This document shows, piece after piece, positions 48,975 through 62,042 of a stretch of 64,000 bases of DNA. The DNA comes from Ascaris suum (lineage: Eukaryota; Nematoda; Chromadorea; Rhabditida; Ascarididae). Numbering within the stretch: position 1 is the first letter of the stretch; every line of letters starts with the position of its first letter. The notes beneath the pieces are model-generated. The model searched no databases and was not told the DNA's origin. It saw nothing but the letters and a program-made list of their open reading frames with translations. The translations under genes and the position numbers were made by a program. The DNA lies in assembly GCA_013433145.1 (NCBI GenBank), contig CM024188.1:992001-1056000 (forward strand), given 5' to 3'.

Positions 48975-51296
48975 TTACCCCCTATTAGAAATAAATTTGT
49001 AGGTGACGCCGCCAATCACAAGTGCGGTAACCAAGCCACCGATTGTGACCAACCACCAAGGTACAAGTGCTCCCCTAGGCTTCTCGTCCTCGTCAATGCG
49101 CTTTGTCTTCCTCGAATTTTTTCTGGTTGAGATTCCACTCTTCTCCGCTGAGAGATGTGTTCCTTGTCCGGCAGTGTGCAGTGTTGTTCTATAGTGGGGG
49201 ACACGTATTGTGGTAGGCATTCGTGTGACTTGTTCTACCGTACTTGGCATGTCCTCATGTGTTATTAGTTCTCGTATCGCGACTGTTTCAGCAATCGTTC
49301 GTACCGTTGTTCCTTCTTCATCGTCCTCAAGCGATGTTGCAGCTTTTATCTCTAGTGGAGTGACGGCAAAACTATCGTGATTCGGAGGTGGCAGTGTTGT
49401 TTGACCAGTGAGATCAACAGTTGACATGTGTTCCGTCTGTGCGGTTGTTTCTTCGGGTATCACAGTTGCCTCATCAGGCATTGATTTCTCGCTTATTTCG
49501 CCAAAATAGTTGTTACCGACCTCGTTATCAGCTTCTGTGGAATCTACGTCTTCAGAGGAAATTTTCTCAGCGAAAAGATCCGAATTATGTTTTTCATCTT
49601 TTTCATATTGTTCGTCGACAATTCCATCGAACATCCGTTGAGCAGGGGTGGTTTGTTCCGTATTGTCGAAGAGATGCTTTGGATGATTTGTGTAGCTGTT
49701 ATCCCCCGAAATACCCGCTTGTTGCTCAGTGTACATCTCATTCCCGAACTCTGCAGAATTCTGTGCGCTATTTTCTGAGAACTCTTCAAGTGATGATTGC
49801 TCAGTGGTAAACGATTCCCTTTCTTCATCTGTCACTGTAGGCTCAAACGGTGTCGAGAAAGTTGTCACTTGCTCATAGCTTGAATCTTCGCCTGTTTCTT
49901 GAGAGTCGAGTAAATTTGAAGGGGCAGGAATTGTGACGATTTTAGCATCGTAATGTGTGATTGTAACAGTTGCACCTTCCGAAGTGATTGCTTCTGTGGT
50001 CGAGTGCAAATGCTCCTCTTGTTCGTCCTCATCGGCTACATCCATTTCCCCTTCTTCCTCATAGCTTATGTCGTCTTTAATTCCACCAAGAACAATTCTT
50101 CTGGTCGCAGATACCGTTGAAGGCTCTGGGGTTGTGAACTCCGCTTCGGTGAGCACCTCTTCGCCGACGTCACTAATCTTCGTGAACTTAGCCTCACTTT
50201 CGTTGGTTGGCTCTACTGAAGAAGAGGAGACTTCATTTCGTTTGATCGTTGTGCTAGGCTCCGTTGAGTCACTTTCTTCATCTTTTGTGAATCCCTCCGA
50301 GTCAACATAATCAGGTGTGGTGGCTTGTTCGTCTGTCTCAGTTTCGCTGACTGCTGTAGAGTGCCAAGTTTCCTTTTCTTCAGCTGGAGTAATAAGGTAT
50401 TCAGTTTCTTGTTTTAGTGCTATCGTCGATGCGTCTTCTTCTTCTTCTCCTTCTTCTTCTTCTTGTTTTTCTTCTTCTTCCTGTTCAAATGGACTAGTAG
50501 AACTCTCGACAAAACTTTCTTGAACTGGCGATGGAAGCTGCTCCCTACTTTCCTGTTCAGATGAGACAGTGAATCGTTCTCTTGAGTCTAAAAGACTCTC
50601 TGTGGTTGAGTACTGCTCATCCTGCACCTCTGTTGGTGCGACAGTCGAGAGATCGTCGTGTAGTTCACTTAATGTGGTCAGGTGGTCATCGCTGGGGACA
50701 TGAGCTGCGGTTGTCGAGCGCAGAGTGCTGCTTTCGTCTTCCGAATAGGTGGTCAGCTCTTCGCTAGTAGCCGGTGGAGTATAAGAAGTATGATGATGAA
50801 CAGAAAGGATCGTGGATAAGGTCGTTGAGGGCTCTGCAGTATCACCTTCGTCGTCGAATTCGCCGACATTCTCTTCGACGGTAGACTCTGTGATAGATTG
50901 TTCAACAGGTGCCACAGTCTGCTGCTCACTTGCATAATGCTTTTCACTCGAAGACTTTGCATGTTCAACAGGTGTCACTGTTTGCTGCTCTTCTGTGTGA
51001 TACTGTTCACTTCGGGACTTCGCGTTTTCCAGATTTGCAAGTTCATCGAGTGTCGTCGTCGTCTCTGCAATAACGTCTTCACTGCTACTGTGCACTGTCG
51101 ACTGCATTTCCTCGTCAGTCAATTCGGCATTTCGAACGTTCAGTCGGTATCGTTCCGCATCCTCAGCTGAAGTCTCCTGCGATAAAGCGTTGCGTGATCC
51201 CGAGAAGTATTGGCCCGAGTTCCACATCCGTAATCGCGACTTGATTAGGCCTTCCGATTTACCGTTGCATACTGAGTGTTCACAGCAGCAGATGAA
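48975..51296 (-). CDS. Long exon: Cys-rich start, Ser/Thr/Glu-rich ectodomain, C-terminal membrane anchor
   Basis: An open frame of 773 codons from a TTTTTTAG acceptor (51300-51297). It carries CCCEHSVC at the start, a Glu-rich stretch EEEEKQEEEEGEEEED near residue 250 encoded by a TTC/TTCTTC microsatellite, and many ST and TT pairs suited to O-glycosylation. A basic RKNSRKTKR precedes the membrane helix. It is by far the longest coding exon in the window, and codon use is GC-richer than its flanks. Confidence 0.87.
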   Translation of the reverse strand, partial: FICCCEHSVCNGKSEGLIKSRLRMWNSGQYFSGSRNALSQETSAEDAERYRLNVRNAELTDEEMQSTVHSSSEDVIAETTTTLDELANLENAKSRSEQYHTEEQQTVTPVEHAKSSSEKHYASEQQTVAPVEQSITESTVEENVGEFDDEGDTAEPSTTLSTILSVHHHTSYTPPATSEELTTYSEDESSTLRSTTAAHVPSDDHLTTLSELHDDLSTVAPTEVQDEQYSTTESLLDSRERFTVSSEQESREQLPSPVQESFVESSTSPFEQEEEEKQEEEEGEEEEDASTIALKQETEYLITPAEEKETWHSTAVSETETDEQATTPDYVDSEGFTKDEESDSTEPSTTIKRNEVSSSSVEPTNESEAKFTKISDVGEEVLTEAEFTTPEPSTVSATRRIVLGGIKDDISYEEEGEMDVADEDEQEEHLHSTTEAITSEGATVTITHYDAKIVTIPAPSNLLDSQETGEDSSYEQVTTFSTPFEPTVTDEERESFTTEQSSLEEFSENSAQNSAEFGNEMYTEQQAGISGDNSYTNHPKHLFDNTEQTTPAQRMFDGIVDEQYEKDEKHNSDLFAEKISSEDVDSTEADNEVGNNYFGEISEKSMPDEATVIPEETTAQTEHMSTVDLTGQTTLPPPNHDSFAVTPLEIKAATSLEDDEEGTTVRTIAETVAIRELITHEDMPSTVEQVTRMPTTIRVPHYRTTLHTAGQGTHLSAEKSGISTRKNSRKTKRIDEDEKPRGALVPWWLVTIGGLVTALVIGGVTYKFISNRG

Positions 51297-54200
51297 CTAA
51301 AAAATAATGCTATCATTATCGCTATATTTTGAACAAGTGCATTATTGATACGCCGTTTACAAACATTATTTTTGAGATTGCTGAGAAATAATAATAGCTC
51401 TTTTTCTGTCAGAATGACACGATTTGGTAGTGATCTTTCCTTATGGCTCCAAGATATTTTCATAAGCTGATTGGAATTCTCTCAATCATTTAGAAACCTC
51501 TAAATAACTTGTCATGCTCTAAGCATTGAATGCTAAACTCCATGCCTTAAATGTTGGCCAAATAACTGACTCTCATTACTCCTTTTGCTAGTATTCGAGG
51601 CTTTGCAGGCGAACTCAGAATTGAGTATAAATAGCATATGTCCTTTCATTTTTCTACTATAAGCATCTAATAAAGCGCTAAAATTTCTTATCAAATTAGT
51701 GAATTTTAAAAAGTCTGCCCTGGAAATATCAATTCATAATAAAAAACGGATTCTTTACCATCACAAATAACAGTTGTTCATTTATGGCGCAAAAAGTTAA
51801 AAATGACGCAAGATCGTTTTTGACAACCAATTAAAATAGTCAGAAAGCGTTCACATATAGTGCGTTTCGGCCAACTTTTTAGTCTGGTTCAGACTGAGGC
51901 GGCAGCTGCTACTTTTGATGAGCAATGAGGACGTTATCCAATGAGAGACCTAAGCAAAAGTGACGGTCAAGGAAAACTTCCGCTCTAGCTGAGCGCTACA
52001 GCATTGGCGAACGAAAGGATGTGATTTAGCGCCCATCTGCTGGCAATTTTTTTCACTGTTTATTAAAACCGATGGCTGTCGTCTGATTAAGCCAGTCTAA
52101 AACGTCGGTTACAACAGAAAACCTTAACCACGCATTTATGCAGTAGTAATAGAAGAACTGTTTTTTCCACTCAGCGGAAATCAATTCGAGAAATATGTTG
52201 TATGTAAAACCTGTAGAAAGAAGTTATACTTTATTTTTGAATAAGGCTCACACATTCAAACGCCTGAATTCAGAACTTGGTATTCAGCTGATATTTTTTA
52301 ATGGCTCAATTATACGTTCTCTTAAATTGAAAACTGCGTTTGTGAATTTCGTGGAAAAGTTATTCCGTATAAAGAAAGAATACTTTATTCAAAAATTTTA
52401 TCGAATGCTTTTATTAAGACATTATTATTGCTCGTCATCGTTATTCAGCGAAAGCATGCTTTCGCGTTCAACGACGAAATTTTTAATATTAGGCATCATT
52501 TCCAGTAGCTTTTGAAATTAGCCGAAGTGATGTTTGCAAGTGAGCATTAGCGGATTGCTAAGCAGTGTGAATTTTTTGAGCATATTACACTCAGCTCACC
52601 TGATTGCCGACCATATCGCAACGAGGCTCAGTACACATATCTTTGCTTGCGCATCCACTTTTTATCGTGCCCTGAAAATAAGATACCGATCTGCTATTGC
52701 TTCTGTTATTTACAAACCAGCCCTGATAGATGCCGTCTTTCTAAGAGAAAAGAATGTCTTTATGAAAGAAATGGAGTGCTTCAATTCGAGAAAAACAGTG
52801 CCAAACGACTCATTCAGTGCTAACGGTTAGAGCGTATATAAGCATATGTTAATTTCATCAGCAAACGATTCATTTATCTTTCATAAAGATGCACAATAAC
52901 AACGAAACCTTTTCAACGTCGATCGCATCGAAACATAGTCGGGTCTCGCACGACTCGGCTAGTCGTCCAGCACAGATCACCGGTTCCCGATCAGCTATCT
53001 GCAACGATGCTTTATAAGAGACACTTTTGCGACCCATTTAATGTTTGAAGCTACTCAAAAAAGACCTTTTTTTTTATTTTGCTGCACCAAAACGTTAGAT
53101 GCCACTATTGGAGCATGAGCTTTTCTCTTGATGCATTTTGGCATTTTTTTAAAACAGCAAAGCACAGCGATCCCGAGTCTTGGCAATACAAAAGCTATGA
53201 GAAATTTCCTGAGCATGATTGACAAGGGCAACCCCGCAAACCAGATCTCTTCCTGGTTGGTTTTCTGTTGTGTTGGCTAGAGACGACTTAAAGTACGAAC
53301 AGTTTTAAACTACAATTTTATACTAGAATCGTTTGGATGGTAGTAAAAAAAATCATTTCCTGAGCGATAAACTGCTCACGGCTTGATTTTCTGTGAAATA
53401 CTCAGATGTGAATTTATTCTGATAGGGTAAACGGCAAAGTGCGCATATCATGCCTGTGGATTAGCACATATATAATACATTGATAAGCATAGGCTATAGT
53501 TGCGCGTCACTTGCAGCCATCTACTAATTATGTTTATTTCATAGATCTAAATCGGTTTGTTCTACGGTGCGATTATGAAAACCGAAAAAAACATTTGCGG
53601 CAGAAAGCAAAAATTGTACAGTAAAAGAAATTTAAAGCAATCTTACAAAGTTGTATTTTAGTATAATCGAGAAGGAACAAGATAGATATATGAGATTTTT
53701 TGATAGTTTGTTCAGGACGCCACATTGAAACACATTTGACTGCAGCTGTCTGTATTAGTGAAACCAAATAACGCGGGAGTGCGTAATCGGATGGCTAAAA
53801 ATGTTATGCGTCATTAAAGCAGTTCAAGTGCATCATCTCTCTTTGGTTGGATATTTTGAACTATAGTGAGAGAGCAATGAATGGTGTAGAGGTGAATATT
53901 TTATTGGAAGCAGAATGCTGTTTGCAATGAATGAAACAGCACTCATATGGTTGAAATCGGTTGATGAAACGGCTCATTCAATCAGCTAAATAGCCTTCAT
54001 TGTTAAGTCTACATATGTCGAAATTAAAAGCAATATTTTATCAGCTGGTTTCAACGATACAAAATCGCTTTAATGATGTCTCAACTCGGCTCGTATAAAA
54101 TTTACTCAGCAGGAAGAAAACGATCAATTTCGTCGCAAAGATACAGTCAACAGTGACGCAACAATCCAAGAAAAAAAAACAAAAAAAAAAAATCAACTTC

Positions 54201-57200
54201 AGCCAACGCAATCGACGACAAATATTTAAAACAAACTTTCGGCAGATGTGTAATATGATAGAAAAAAGAAAACAAATCGCACATCATAGATATAACTCCT
54301 CCCTCTTCGTATAGTTTATGTCTTTTGTATTGCAACCATTTCATATAGAAATCGAAATGCTAATTACGGAATAATTGACACATTATCAACGATAGGCAAT
54401 GAATATGGATGCTCATAATGTTTGATGCTGCTTAGAAATTTCGTCTATTTTGATAGTTGAATGTATGGGCGAATGTATTGAAGAAGCAACACATAATTGC
54501 ATTTCGTATTTATAGGACATAGCCTGTGAAACGTTAGCACAATGAAAGTTGTTCGGTATGCAATTTGTAACTACCCCATTACCGTGTCTTTTTTCCGTAA
54601 CAATAACTCCTGAAGCAGAATATCACATAGAGGCATTGCCGGCAATTTGGCAACGAAAACTTGATATTTTTAGCCAGTCATTGATGTTTACTTCATCGGT
54701 TGTTTCGATGAAGCTTTTGAAACAAGTTTCCCAATCGCGCTTTTAGAGATAGCTAAGATTTTGCTTGCATTATTGTTAAAGGATATGTAGCAGTTAAAAA
54801 TAGTAGATTGGAATGATGTTTACACAATATGTGCATAGTTTTCTGCTTATAATTTAAATAAAAGCCTTTAGTAGCAAGGCTGATCATCTAGTTTTAGCAT
54901 CAAAGTTCACTAACTCATTTATTACTTTGAGGGCGCATTTATGCGTAGAAACAATTTTCCGCGTTATGAGGAAAGAATAACAGCGACAGATAAGAGGGGC
55001 ATGGGTTGACCATTGAGAATACATCCTGTTAGCGACCTTACAATATTCTTTTTCTTATAAAAGCAGACGTTCGCTACTCATCGGTCCTTCGACGAAAAAA
55101 TTCTAATAAACAAGTGCTCAATACACCGCTCTACATCGTGGTTAGTGAGTCTCGTTCAAAAGTCGACTGCTAAATGGAGCGGTAACGAAATGAGATGACG
55201 ACGGATATTGCAGATAATGCCAATATTCCACCTTAGTGGAAAAAATTTTAAAGGACGCGAAGAAGTGTAGAAAGTATCTGGTAAGGAGGAAAATCGCTGA
55301 AAATAGTTCTTGTTGAAATTCATGACCAACTAGGCATTTTGCCGCAGGCATCTCTGATTTCGCTGTGTGCGTACTGTAAGGAGGATCAGTAAACTGTAAA
55401 TCAACGGATTTCGTGCACAGCAGAGTTGTGGCCATAAGACAGAGCGAACTCTCTACAGATGCCTTAAGGCGAGGGTTGGCGCATATAAAAGGAGGTCACA
55501 TTTGCTTACAGGTATTCATTGTGCTTCTAACTGTATGCGTGAGATGTCATCTTAGCGAGGGTCGGTTCGGACCTTAGCGGTTCGCAGTAGAACCGCGAAG
55601 TGGCCCAGTGCTGGTTGATGCGGAGGTGGCACTATGCATGCAAAGGTTCTATCGGAGCTCCCTCCCCTCTGCCGTTGTGTCATCTCCCTCGCCGTTACTA
55701 CTGTTGATTTCTTAAGGCTGAATAAAAACTTCAACCTCTTGCCTTACTGTCGGATTACGCAGCATCTGGTTGAGCATTGAAGGAGAGGGGATCTACGCAT
55801 CCTTCAGAGGTAAGTTAACGGCAGAGGGTAAAGAAAACGGGGTCCGAAACCCTTACACAACGACAGACACAAAAACGATGATCTAGTGGGAAAATTGTTC
55901 TCGTAGATAGATGCCTTACTATTAAAGCTGATTGATGATTATCAAACGTTTAATGCGCTTCTGCGATTTTGCATACGTTAGGCATATTATACTGTCATCG
56001 TGCATATGCGCACACATATTTACCACTATCTCTTCGATAGTTTTAACCACATTTTGACAAAATTCTTACGTTTGTTTTTGGTTCATATTGTGGGACAACT
56101 TTTTATCCATGCACCTAAATATGGTCAGTTAAAAAGAAGTCAAAAAAGTCATAGTCACTTAAACATGCTTTAAAAAATTTTTGTTTAAAGATTTTAGCAT
56201 TTACTAACCGATGAAGTTTTCATTTAACACTGGTCGGGGTCACAAAATGACTGTCGTTAGGTTTTTGCAATCAGTCAGATTTGGTAAACGACAAAAACAA
56301 CATTCCATTTGTTGGTGATTCACGAAGGTGACTGCTCAGGTGAGCGAATTATATAGGCGCATATCTTCTCAACTCCTCAGGAATGTTTATGCTGAGATTT
56401 CGGGGTTCGTCGATCTTTCTACGTTTTCTACTAGGTGGTAAGATATTTTTTTTTAACTTGTTGATTTATTTGAAGCTAATAATGAGAGAATTCTCTGCAG
56501 TAATTGCTTCATTGGTCGTCGCTTACCTAAGCAAGTGAGGCCAACAGTTAGTGTGTGACTAGGGTAAAAGTTTAGAAGTCCGTCGACTGAAGTTTGCGCT
56601 CATGATTAGTCAGCAATTGAAGTTTCGTGAGGCATTCGTGTACATTAGCACACACAAGTGCGCAATTTCCGATAGTTGACCATTTAAGGTATGCGGTTTC
56701 TTGACAAGTTTTCCCTTTATAAGACACTCTCGTTCATACTTGCTTAGCAAACATTCCGTAAGAAATGCTCCCGATGCAATTCATTCATTACTCATAACAG
56801 ACGAATGTAACCATTTGCAATCATCTATGCTTCTTTTGATGAAATGTAAGAAGGACTCGGAAAATATATATGGATAGGATCGTTGATGCGATTCCCCACC
56901 TGTTTTAAATTGTAGTCTTCAGGGAATTTCGAGCAGTTTGTCAAAGTTGACATTAACTAAACATAAAGATGTCTACTTCTGAACGTGCCTTTAGTAGGTT
57001 GGTGCAAATGAACTTGAACTAGACGACAAGTAATGCCTTTTCTGAAGGCAGCAAAACCCCGTTTGAATTCGTGCCACACCGTCGAAAGTCAACGGATGGC
57101 AGCAATGCACATAACTATGCTCATTGACATGTGCACTTTCAAACCTCAAGCAATTTGAGGCAGTACTCGAAATCGGCTGTCATAGTGTGCTATCAGGAAG

Positions 57201-60200
57201 GAGGATCGATACACAAAATGTGGATCGATCAGCGGACCGGATCCTAGATCTTATAGGTCATTGAGAAAGAGGGCAATTCATTTTCGCACTAGCTAGCTCA
57301 AGTGTTACGTAAAGAAGCAAGAGGCGTGCAAAGTGCTTTATCAAGGACCTGCCTGCACGTAGTTTACTTTCGTGTACAACAATAGACGAACTGACAAACC
57401 AACTCGCCGACCCTTCTCAACAAAGCTCTTACTTATGTCTAGTGACGTGCGCTTTTATTCGTCTCGATAGTCAACCTGAACTCTTAATATAAGCTACACC
57501 GAAATCACAATTTCAGTTTTGGATGTAACAATAAAAAACTCAAGCAATTGTGTCTCGAGGAAAAGGCGCAGCGCCGAGGAAGTTGTTTCACTTTTAACCC
57601 TCAGCGCAGGCCAATCAAACGAATCCATGGCTGATAAAAAATTCCGTTAATTCTTTATTTCATACATGGCTGCATTATTTAGAAAGAGTGAAGTTGACCG
57701 GCGTTTACTTCACATGATAATGACGATGACTACAATTGATTACTACTCGTTGTTACTCATTACGCTCGACGAAGTGAACGTACACTATAGATAAAAGCGT
57801 GAATACTTGAGAAATTTTTGAATAAATTTGTATTAGAAATTGAATAAATCATAGGCTTATGTTAGGGTGTTGAAAATTTTTTTTTGAAATTGATAAATAT
57901 CCAAATAAAAGTTTTTTAAAAAAGTTAGCAAAAACAAAAAAAAAAACTTTTGATTGTCTTCTACTTCACAGTACATCAACTGAGCACTCCGCAGGACAGT
58001 GCACAACTATGGTCGGCAGGAACTGATATTCACTTAAATTCAATCCTAACGCATAATCAAAATTGTTATTCAATAGTCAGCAGGATTGTGCTCTCAGATT
58101 TTCACAATCAGACATTTTGCATTTCAAAGTTTTGTTGGTTTTGTTGACTTTTTGCACAACTTCATAACGAAATAGCAAGAAAAGAATAAACAATTTTTGC
58201 ATTCACTTTTACCATATAAACCAATAACCTAAATTGCCAAATAATTATAAAACATATGCAATAATGCACTGATGTTTTAATCGCTCCAAGCACTCATACA
58301 AATCTATAAAATATTTATTTTTTTCCGGTCGTATTGCTTACAACTCAAATAGTGTTAAATGCATGCAAATTTCTGCTCATATTTCAGTGTGCATAGCGTT
58401 TCCAGAAGTGCATAGACAAAATTGAAGAACTACCCTTTCGTCGAACTACGATGACTAAATTTCATGCCTTCAGCTTCCAACTTTTGAGAGCTGAAACACC
58501 GAGACAGGTAAACAGACGAACCTACATGTGTGTTCATAGAGATGACGTCATGACAATGCGCCTTGTAAATGCAGGTTTGCGAAAGCTCATAAGCGGTTCA
58601 TTTCCTGTGGTCTAAAAACAATTGCGATCGTAGTAGCCCTATTAAGAACAACCAAGAGCTGGGGAGGAGTCCTACTGATTGTGAAAATCGAATGAACTTT
58701 GAGCAAATATTTCATCGTTTAGTCATCCAAATTTACCGCGTCTAAATTACTTTTTGCAGTCGACGAATGACTGATTTTTACGACAAAGGCAACTCTCTCT
58801 TACTTGAAATCTCCTCGTTAAAACTGTTTGATGGCAAATGAGAACATAACTAACGAAACCCCACAATAAACAAAGATAAGTGGAAATTAGTACTGCATTA
58901 TGGTCGGTTACAGCATTTTCCTGGATCACCCTCAGGAGCACTTTCTGTATTAGCATCAAAGAACTACATTCCAGCAAAAACTTGCTTCGTTATACAAACA
59001 CTGTCACCAAACGTAGGTGACAAAAAAAATGAATTTTCAATGATAGCGGATCCTTGAAAATTCTCGAAACTGTGAACGCCTAAGAGGGAATGTCTTGCAT
59101 ATAAACTAGGAAAGACAAAAATAACCCTCCATAATCAGTCTCCTTCATAATGCGCCATCATGAAAAAAACCACTGTTTATCACTTTTAAATGTGAACACT
59201 ATTCATTTATGGAGAATTACCATGTTCAGATATTTTCTCAAACTATCTGAGAATGAATCTTCACAACCATTCGATAAAAACTTTTATAACTAAAGCAGAA
59301 TTCTAAACGTTTATGTCGTGAGCTTTTAGTAAAGCTCATTCTTCGATTGCCATAGCTGGAGGTGCTTAAATGAAGCAATGCTTCTCACTCACCATCATAT
59401 CGAATCTGAAGAGTGATCATTTATCATTCGATCGTGACATTTCTTGAAATATGGCCCACATGACGATTAGTGCCAATCTATGAAGTATTTCTTTAACTAA
59501 ATATCTATTGAAACGTTATTGCTGCATATCGCTGACTAAAATTTCTCAGAATTCCGTTGATCTCAACGAAAGTGAATCACCATCAATAAAATAGGACAAT
59601 GCAAAATACTGCATAAATTACCGAACAAGAAGAATTAATAAAACGAAAAATTGAACACTATAAACGATTGAAAGAGAAAAATTCTAAAATTATGGAAAGA
59701 GAAAAGTTTCAGCGTGGAAAACGTGGAAAATATTCCTGGAAAAAGAAAAAAAAAATGAGTGATAGTTTCATTAAGAAAGAAAAAATCGTTTTTTTTTTTT
59801 TTTTTTTGCTAATTCGGATGCAATGCTATGAAAACGATTTGACTAAATTTATTGTTTGCAAAATGCAGCTGTGCAAATTTTATGTGCTATTTGTTCGCAA
59901 CAATATATAACGATATGCAATGAAATGAGCATTAAATTATATGCAAAAACATGAGATTCTAGATTTTGCGTTATTGTTTTTGTTTGTTGTTATGAATCTA
60001 ATCCAAAAAAAAGAAAATCTCTTTCTCGAATATATTCATTTCTATCTTTTTAACGATCTCAAAACTTTCATCACTAATATAAATCATCTCGGATTTATTA
60101 GGAAAACTTATGAAAATTATAACGATTAAGATTCTATTTGAAATTCTCCCATGTGTTTCTATTATTCAATTATTTTAACGTAATCGAAAATTGGAAAATC

Positions 60201-61892
60201 TCTTCTAATGTCTCCTCATCGATTCAATAATTTGAAAAGAGTATTATGAGTGTACACAATGCAATATGTTATCAAGGATTCATGATCAAAAAAAAATGAA
60301 GTGAACAATCGATGGTTACGTTACATAGGGAAGAATACCAACTCAGCATCTTACAAAAACATCTTTTGCTATCATCACTTGACAGAGACAAGAGTATAGA
60401 AATGCGAGCATGAGCTGTATTCTTAACCAGTTCACTTTTCATTGTTATTCAACGCACACTTCTCCTCGCAGCAATAAAAAACCGTATTTATTATAGGCTT
60501 TAATTAGTTCATTTCAATATAAATAAAATGAAACAACTATTCTAAGCAAACTCTATATTTCATGAAGATAAGCCTAAGATTTTTTGCCGTTAAGGTTTTC
60601 TGATGTACAAGAAATACTCTATGGGATATTTCAACTATACTATATCGAGAGCTTCAAATATTTTAACTTACAGCAAATGCATCATTAAGTATGCAAATTA
60701 GACGGCTACGAAATTTGCTCTACCTCTTAGCTGATCATACAACAGCCTTCATTCATATAAGCGACGTGAAATTCTAATATTTTTGCTATTATAGGTCGAG
60801 AAAAAAAACAACAATTGGCTGTTCGATTCGAACGTATTCATTAGGAATCGATTAGTTATATTCGATTTCATAAACTAATTGCAAGTTTTGCAGCATTATC
60901 TTACGGTCACCTTAATAATAAATGTGGAGCTATATCAATAGCTACCTCGGAAACATCGAACAATAATTTCCTCTCCGAAAAAATTCAGTAATATTTTTAA
61001 AGACACGACAAAAAGGTGCGATTTTGCAATTCTTTCAAGCTAATCGCTGCTATAAATTATGGCAAATAGTAAAGAAGAAGAAATATATTCATATTTCCGC
61101 CAAATTGATCACTCATAAAAATCTTCTACAAAAGATTTGCTTTCCTGAAGAGTTCGATTGTAAAACCACGAACCTGATTGATGTGAAATGAAACTCAAAC
61201 GATCGAAGACTTTTAGATATACTTGTGTGCCCACGACTCTTAAAATTCAGAGATGAACTTGGAAGATGATAAATTTTGAACTTATGGCATAGATTATACG
61301 CGTTTGATTTCGTAACTATAACTTCGTGCAGTCAGAGAATTAACTACCAGATAGATGGAAGGACACATACAAACATAAGCTAGCATAACCTCACCGTAAT
61401 GCATCCTGCAAACGCCACTTCACAAAAATGCATAAATAGCGACAAAGAGAAATATGCCTATTCCTGAAGTTTATCGAGAAACTCTGTGAACAGATGTGGG
61501 AAATCATATTCGATAATGTGAAGAACGCAGTCAGTAAAAGCTAGCGATTACCCTAAAAGACAGCAGTTAATTAACAACGGTTAGGTTTTAGTGCAACGGT
61601 GGGTGCAGCGTGCAAACTTCACAGTGAAAAAGATGCATGTAAACGAAAAACATATACATATGTACGCGTACATAACACAGCATATTCGGATATGGTTTCG
61701 ATTACGTTTGGCACGCCCTTATGGGGAAAATCAGCAAAAATCAGCATGTTAACGATACCTAAGCTGTCACAAAATTTCCTCCGAGGGATGTAGGAGATCA
61801 GATAGCATAGGTGGCATTACCTGAGCGGAGCATCCATATGTGTTGAGCAGAAGGATGCAGCAGACGGAAACGACGACCGTGTGCCACGGCAT
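48975..61892 (-). CDS. Secreted-then-anchored Ser/Thr/Glu-rich membrane protein (gene model of two exons)
   Basis: Exon 61821-61892 encodes a signal peptide (MPWHTVVVSVCCILLLNTYG, cleavage near CSAQ). It ends in phase 0 at GTAATG. The exon at 51296-48975 begins in phase 0 with FICCCEHSVCNGKSEGL. The product would be 797 residues: a short Cys-rich N-terminus, then about 700 residues rich in Ser, Thr and Glu with no cysteine that I see. A membrane helix follows (WWLVTIGGLVTALVIGGVTY), then a 6-residue tail KFISNRG. This is a mucin-like or cuticle/glycocalyx type I membrane protein by composition. I do not recognise a family. The join across 10.5 kb is inferred from phase and topology; more exons could lie between. 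Confidence 0.55.
50898..51023 (-). repeat. 63-bp tandem duplication inside the Ser/Thr/Glu-rich exon
   Basis: Two consecutive 21-residue units: AKSRSEQYHTEEQQTVTPVE+H and AKSSSEKHYASEQQTVAPVE+Q. The DNA units are also alike. The protein may vary in length by unequal exchange. Confidence 0.9.
55027..55155 (+). mobile_element. LTR-like promoter/polyadenylation module A
   Basis: TGTTAGCGACC start, CTTATAAAAG at about 55055, AATAAAC at about 55107, ACA end, and then TGGTTAGTGAGTCTCG resembling a primer-binding site. The order fits a truncated LTR. No coding remnant follows. Confidence 0.35.
55484..55860 (+). mobile_element. GC-rich TATA-containing module B, possibly LTR
   Basis: CATATAAAAGG at 55484, a hairpin GCGGTTC/GAACCGC at 55578-55597, and GAATAAAAAC near 55722. 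Well-defined GC-rich edges end near CCTTACACA (55857). It could be an LTR or an unrelated pol II promoter fragment. Confidence 0.3.
61821..61892 (-). CDS. Signal-peptide first exon
   Basis: MPWHTVVVSVCCILLLNTYGCSAQ then GTAATG: a basic/polar start, a 12-residue hydrophobic core and a small-residue cleavage site. An in-frame ATG at 61937 would add 15 residues (MRRQRVPMCTAIFNR) and make a less typical signal peptide, so I prefer 61892. Confidence 0.65.
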
Positions 61893-62042
61893 TCTGTTGA
61901 AGATAGCGGTGCACATAGGCACGCGCTGACGACGCATGCAGCCACTCAACAAGAACGATTCTAACGGAAGAGCGACTTGACGAGTTCTCTCTGCCGCTCT
62001 CGAGCTCTGTGTGCTTCGTCGTAATGCGCCCTCGAAATGGCG

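Larger units (their letters stand above)
51297..61820 (-). other. 10.5 kb intron of the membrane protein gene
   Basis: Holds two LTR-like modules near 55 kb and a mariner-end-like motif near 56994, both listed elsewhere. The rest is AT-rich. GC-richer patches at 51850-52050, 52930-53010 and 57050-57440 may be decayed repeats. No further exon was recognised on either strand. Confidence 0.5.

Noticed and set aside
52195..52515. 106-codon + strand frame in the long intron
   Set aside because: AT-rich composition, no domain, no splice sites in suitable phase.
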